Source: Cerasibacillus quisquiliarum
Lineage (GTDB): Bacteria; Bacillota; Bacilli; Bacillales; Amphibacillaceae
Length of the DNA stretch: 64,000 nucleotides
Direction of reading: 5' to 3'
Assembly: GCF_014202495.1 (NCBI RefSeq)
Contig: NZ_JACHHA010000010.1
Span: 24,703 to 88,702 of the forward strand
Shown in pieces: positions 62,960-64,000 of this stretch. Position numbers and translations under genes: made by a program. A model generated the notes under the pieces. The model was not told where the DNA came from and did no database searches. It saw only the letters and a program-made list of their open reading frames with translations. The number at the start of each line of letters is the position of its first letter. Position 1 is the stretch's first letter.

Positions 62960-64000
62960 GGGGCTGGGACAAATCCAGTCTTAAATGAGAGAAATTGCGG
63001 AAACAACATTTCAATGTCGTTTCCGCAATTTCTCTTTTGTTTCGGATTGTTTTGATTATTATTATGTTGTATTTTTGCGCTATACTTTCATAAGTTTACC
63101 TCCATTAATGCAAATGCTCATTCATTTTCTACTTTTAATTTTCCACTGACGGAAAATCGAGAGAATGACAAATTAGCCTTTAGGAATCCAAAAACTGGTT
63201 CAACATTTATTTTACGTTTTTTATAAATGTCTCCAGTTTCTTCGTCCAAAAGCTTGGTTCTGATATATTCTTTTTTCTGTTCCCGTTTTTCTCGATTGTT
63301 CCCTCTTTCGCTTCATGCAATAAGAGCGTAATGGGTTACAATTTTCAGATTGATATACCTTAAAATTCCTTGTAAATCCATAACGATCTGTACGATTGGA
63401 AAAGTGTTGAAAAGTTAATTTTTTTCCGATCGGACATACATAATCATCATGCTCTTCTTTGTATTCTCAGTTGTCCATCTTAAATGTCTCTAATATTTTC
63501 TTTTCTGTTCTTTCCTATAACTGTTATATGTAATAAGAGGTGTCGGGTTTTCGATTTTCTAAAACATCATGACAATTTTGTTCACTACCATAGCCAGCAT
63601 CAGCGACGATATAGTCAGGTAAATTAAAAAAGTGCTTTTCAATTTTTGTTCCATCAATAAATATTTCTTTATTATCAATGACTTTCTCTTCAACTAATTG
63701 ACAACGAAATTGGACGAATAATTGACGTAATAAATCTTTTACATCTGGATCCACTCGAAAACGATTGATTGTTCGATAGCTTGGCTCATAACCTTGTGCA
63801 AGCCACATCATACGAATACTGTCTTTAAGAAGTGCTTCAATTTTTCTACCAGAAAACACAGATTGGGAATATGCACATAAAATGATTTTCAACATCATGC
63901 GAGAATGATAAGAAGGACGCTCTTTTACGAAGAAAATTTTGAAAAGCCTCTTCAGGAATACTCTCTACTAAATCATTAATGACAAATGCGATATCATTTT
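62960..64000 (-). pseudogene. IS1182-family transposase, decayed, running off the window edge
   Basis: Read leftward from 64000, the fragments LVESIPEEAFQNFL, then (frameshift near 63925) RMMLKIILCAYSQSVFSGRKIEALLKDSIRMMWLAQGYEPSYRTINRFR, match the start of IS1182 transposases. FIDGTKIEKHFFNLPDYIVADAGYGSEQN follows, with the ~150 residues normally between GTKIE and ADAGYGSE deleted. A stop comes near 63524. The C-terminal pieces DDYVCPIGKKLTF...GFTRNFKVY and RTKLLDEETGDIYKKRKINVEPVFGFLKANLSFSRFSV lie in other frames (63090-63470). At least three lesions make it inactive. The left IS end is placed near GGGGCTGGGACAAA at 62960 by its typical appearance. Confidence 0.85.
62988..63035. terminator. 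Long hairpin at the left end of the insertion sequence
   Basis: Seventeen-bp perfect stem from AGAGAAATTGCGGAAAC to its complement, with a further inner pairing, then TTTTGTTTC. It probably belongs to the IS end, as a shield against read-through, and also ends the tRNA transcript. Confidence 0.7.

Overview
The window is AT-rich chromosomal DNA from a Gram-positive, endospore-forming member of the Bacillaceae. The pointers are a CotF-type spore coat protein, a GTG-started lipoteichoic acid synthase, CadC/CadA, a YclNOPQ-type siderophore importer, LipM-type lipoate assembly, AGGAGG-type ribosome binding sites in front of nearly every gene, and several TTG or GTG starts. A halotolerant genus near Oceanobacillus, Virgibacillus or Gracilibacillus is my guess from protein style; the species cannot be read from the sequence. 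Most of the window is ordinary core genome in short operons closed by clear intrinsic terminators.

Layout. 1-4.4 kb: nicotinamidase (cut by the edge), pyridoxine/HMP kinase, a DUF456 membrane protein, a ring-cleaving dioxygenase, and murB with a 48-residue membrane peptide. 4.4-9.4 kb: a SurA-N lipoprotein and a Fur-controlled siderophore importer in yclN-O-P-Q order. 9.5-16.7 kb: FrnE-like DsbA, type 2 IPP isomerase, an MBL hydrolase, a chemoreceptor with a SigD-like promoter, UPF0145, and a sulfurtransferase-tag pair. 16.7-24.3 kb: pepT, a VanY-type carboxypeptidase, a cysteine-less rhodanese-like protein, an HD hydrolase, a tandem GC-rich repeat, a PTS IIC-like protein, a Fur-boxed nitroreductase, DUF378 and ddl. 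24.4-29.4 kb: the cadC-cadA metal efflux operon, then a complete TPP riboswitch and terminator directly ahead of lipM-lipA. 29.7-38.1 kb: thioredoxin-like protein, SDR, a YtrA-type GntR/ABC exporter operon, exonuclease III, and a TctA/MBL operon. 38.2-51 kb: cotF, a 56-residue zinc-finger-like gene, an Aquifex-type aconitase, YitT, ltaS, divergent pssA and psd, DedA, acetoacetyl-CoA synthetase, a DCC-family protein and yhdT-panF. 51-60.2 kb: a large FtsX-type permease and an MBL-dppEBCDF peptide importer operon. 60.3-64 kb: a LysR gene beside a broken yeiH, a chimeric junction of two gene fragments, tRNA-Ala(GGC) and a decayed IS1182-family transposase.

How the parts fit. Iron supply is represented twice: the importer and the lone nitroreductase each have a sigma-A promoter followed directly by a Fur box. 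Membrane and envelope work is spread through the window (pssA/psd for phosphatidylethanolamine, ltaS for lipoteichoic acid, murB/ddl/vanY for peptidoglycan). The most unusual regulatory arrangement is the TPP riboswitch in front of the octanoyltransferase and lipoyl synthase genes. It would tie lipoate attachment to the supply of thiamine diphosphate, the partner cofactor in 2-oxoacid dehydrogenases. I found no CRISPR array, prophage or defence island. The right-hand 2.5 kb is the only clearly degenerating region.
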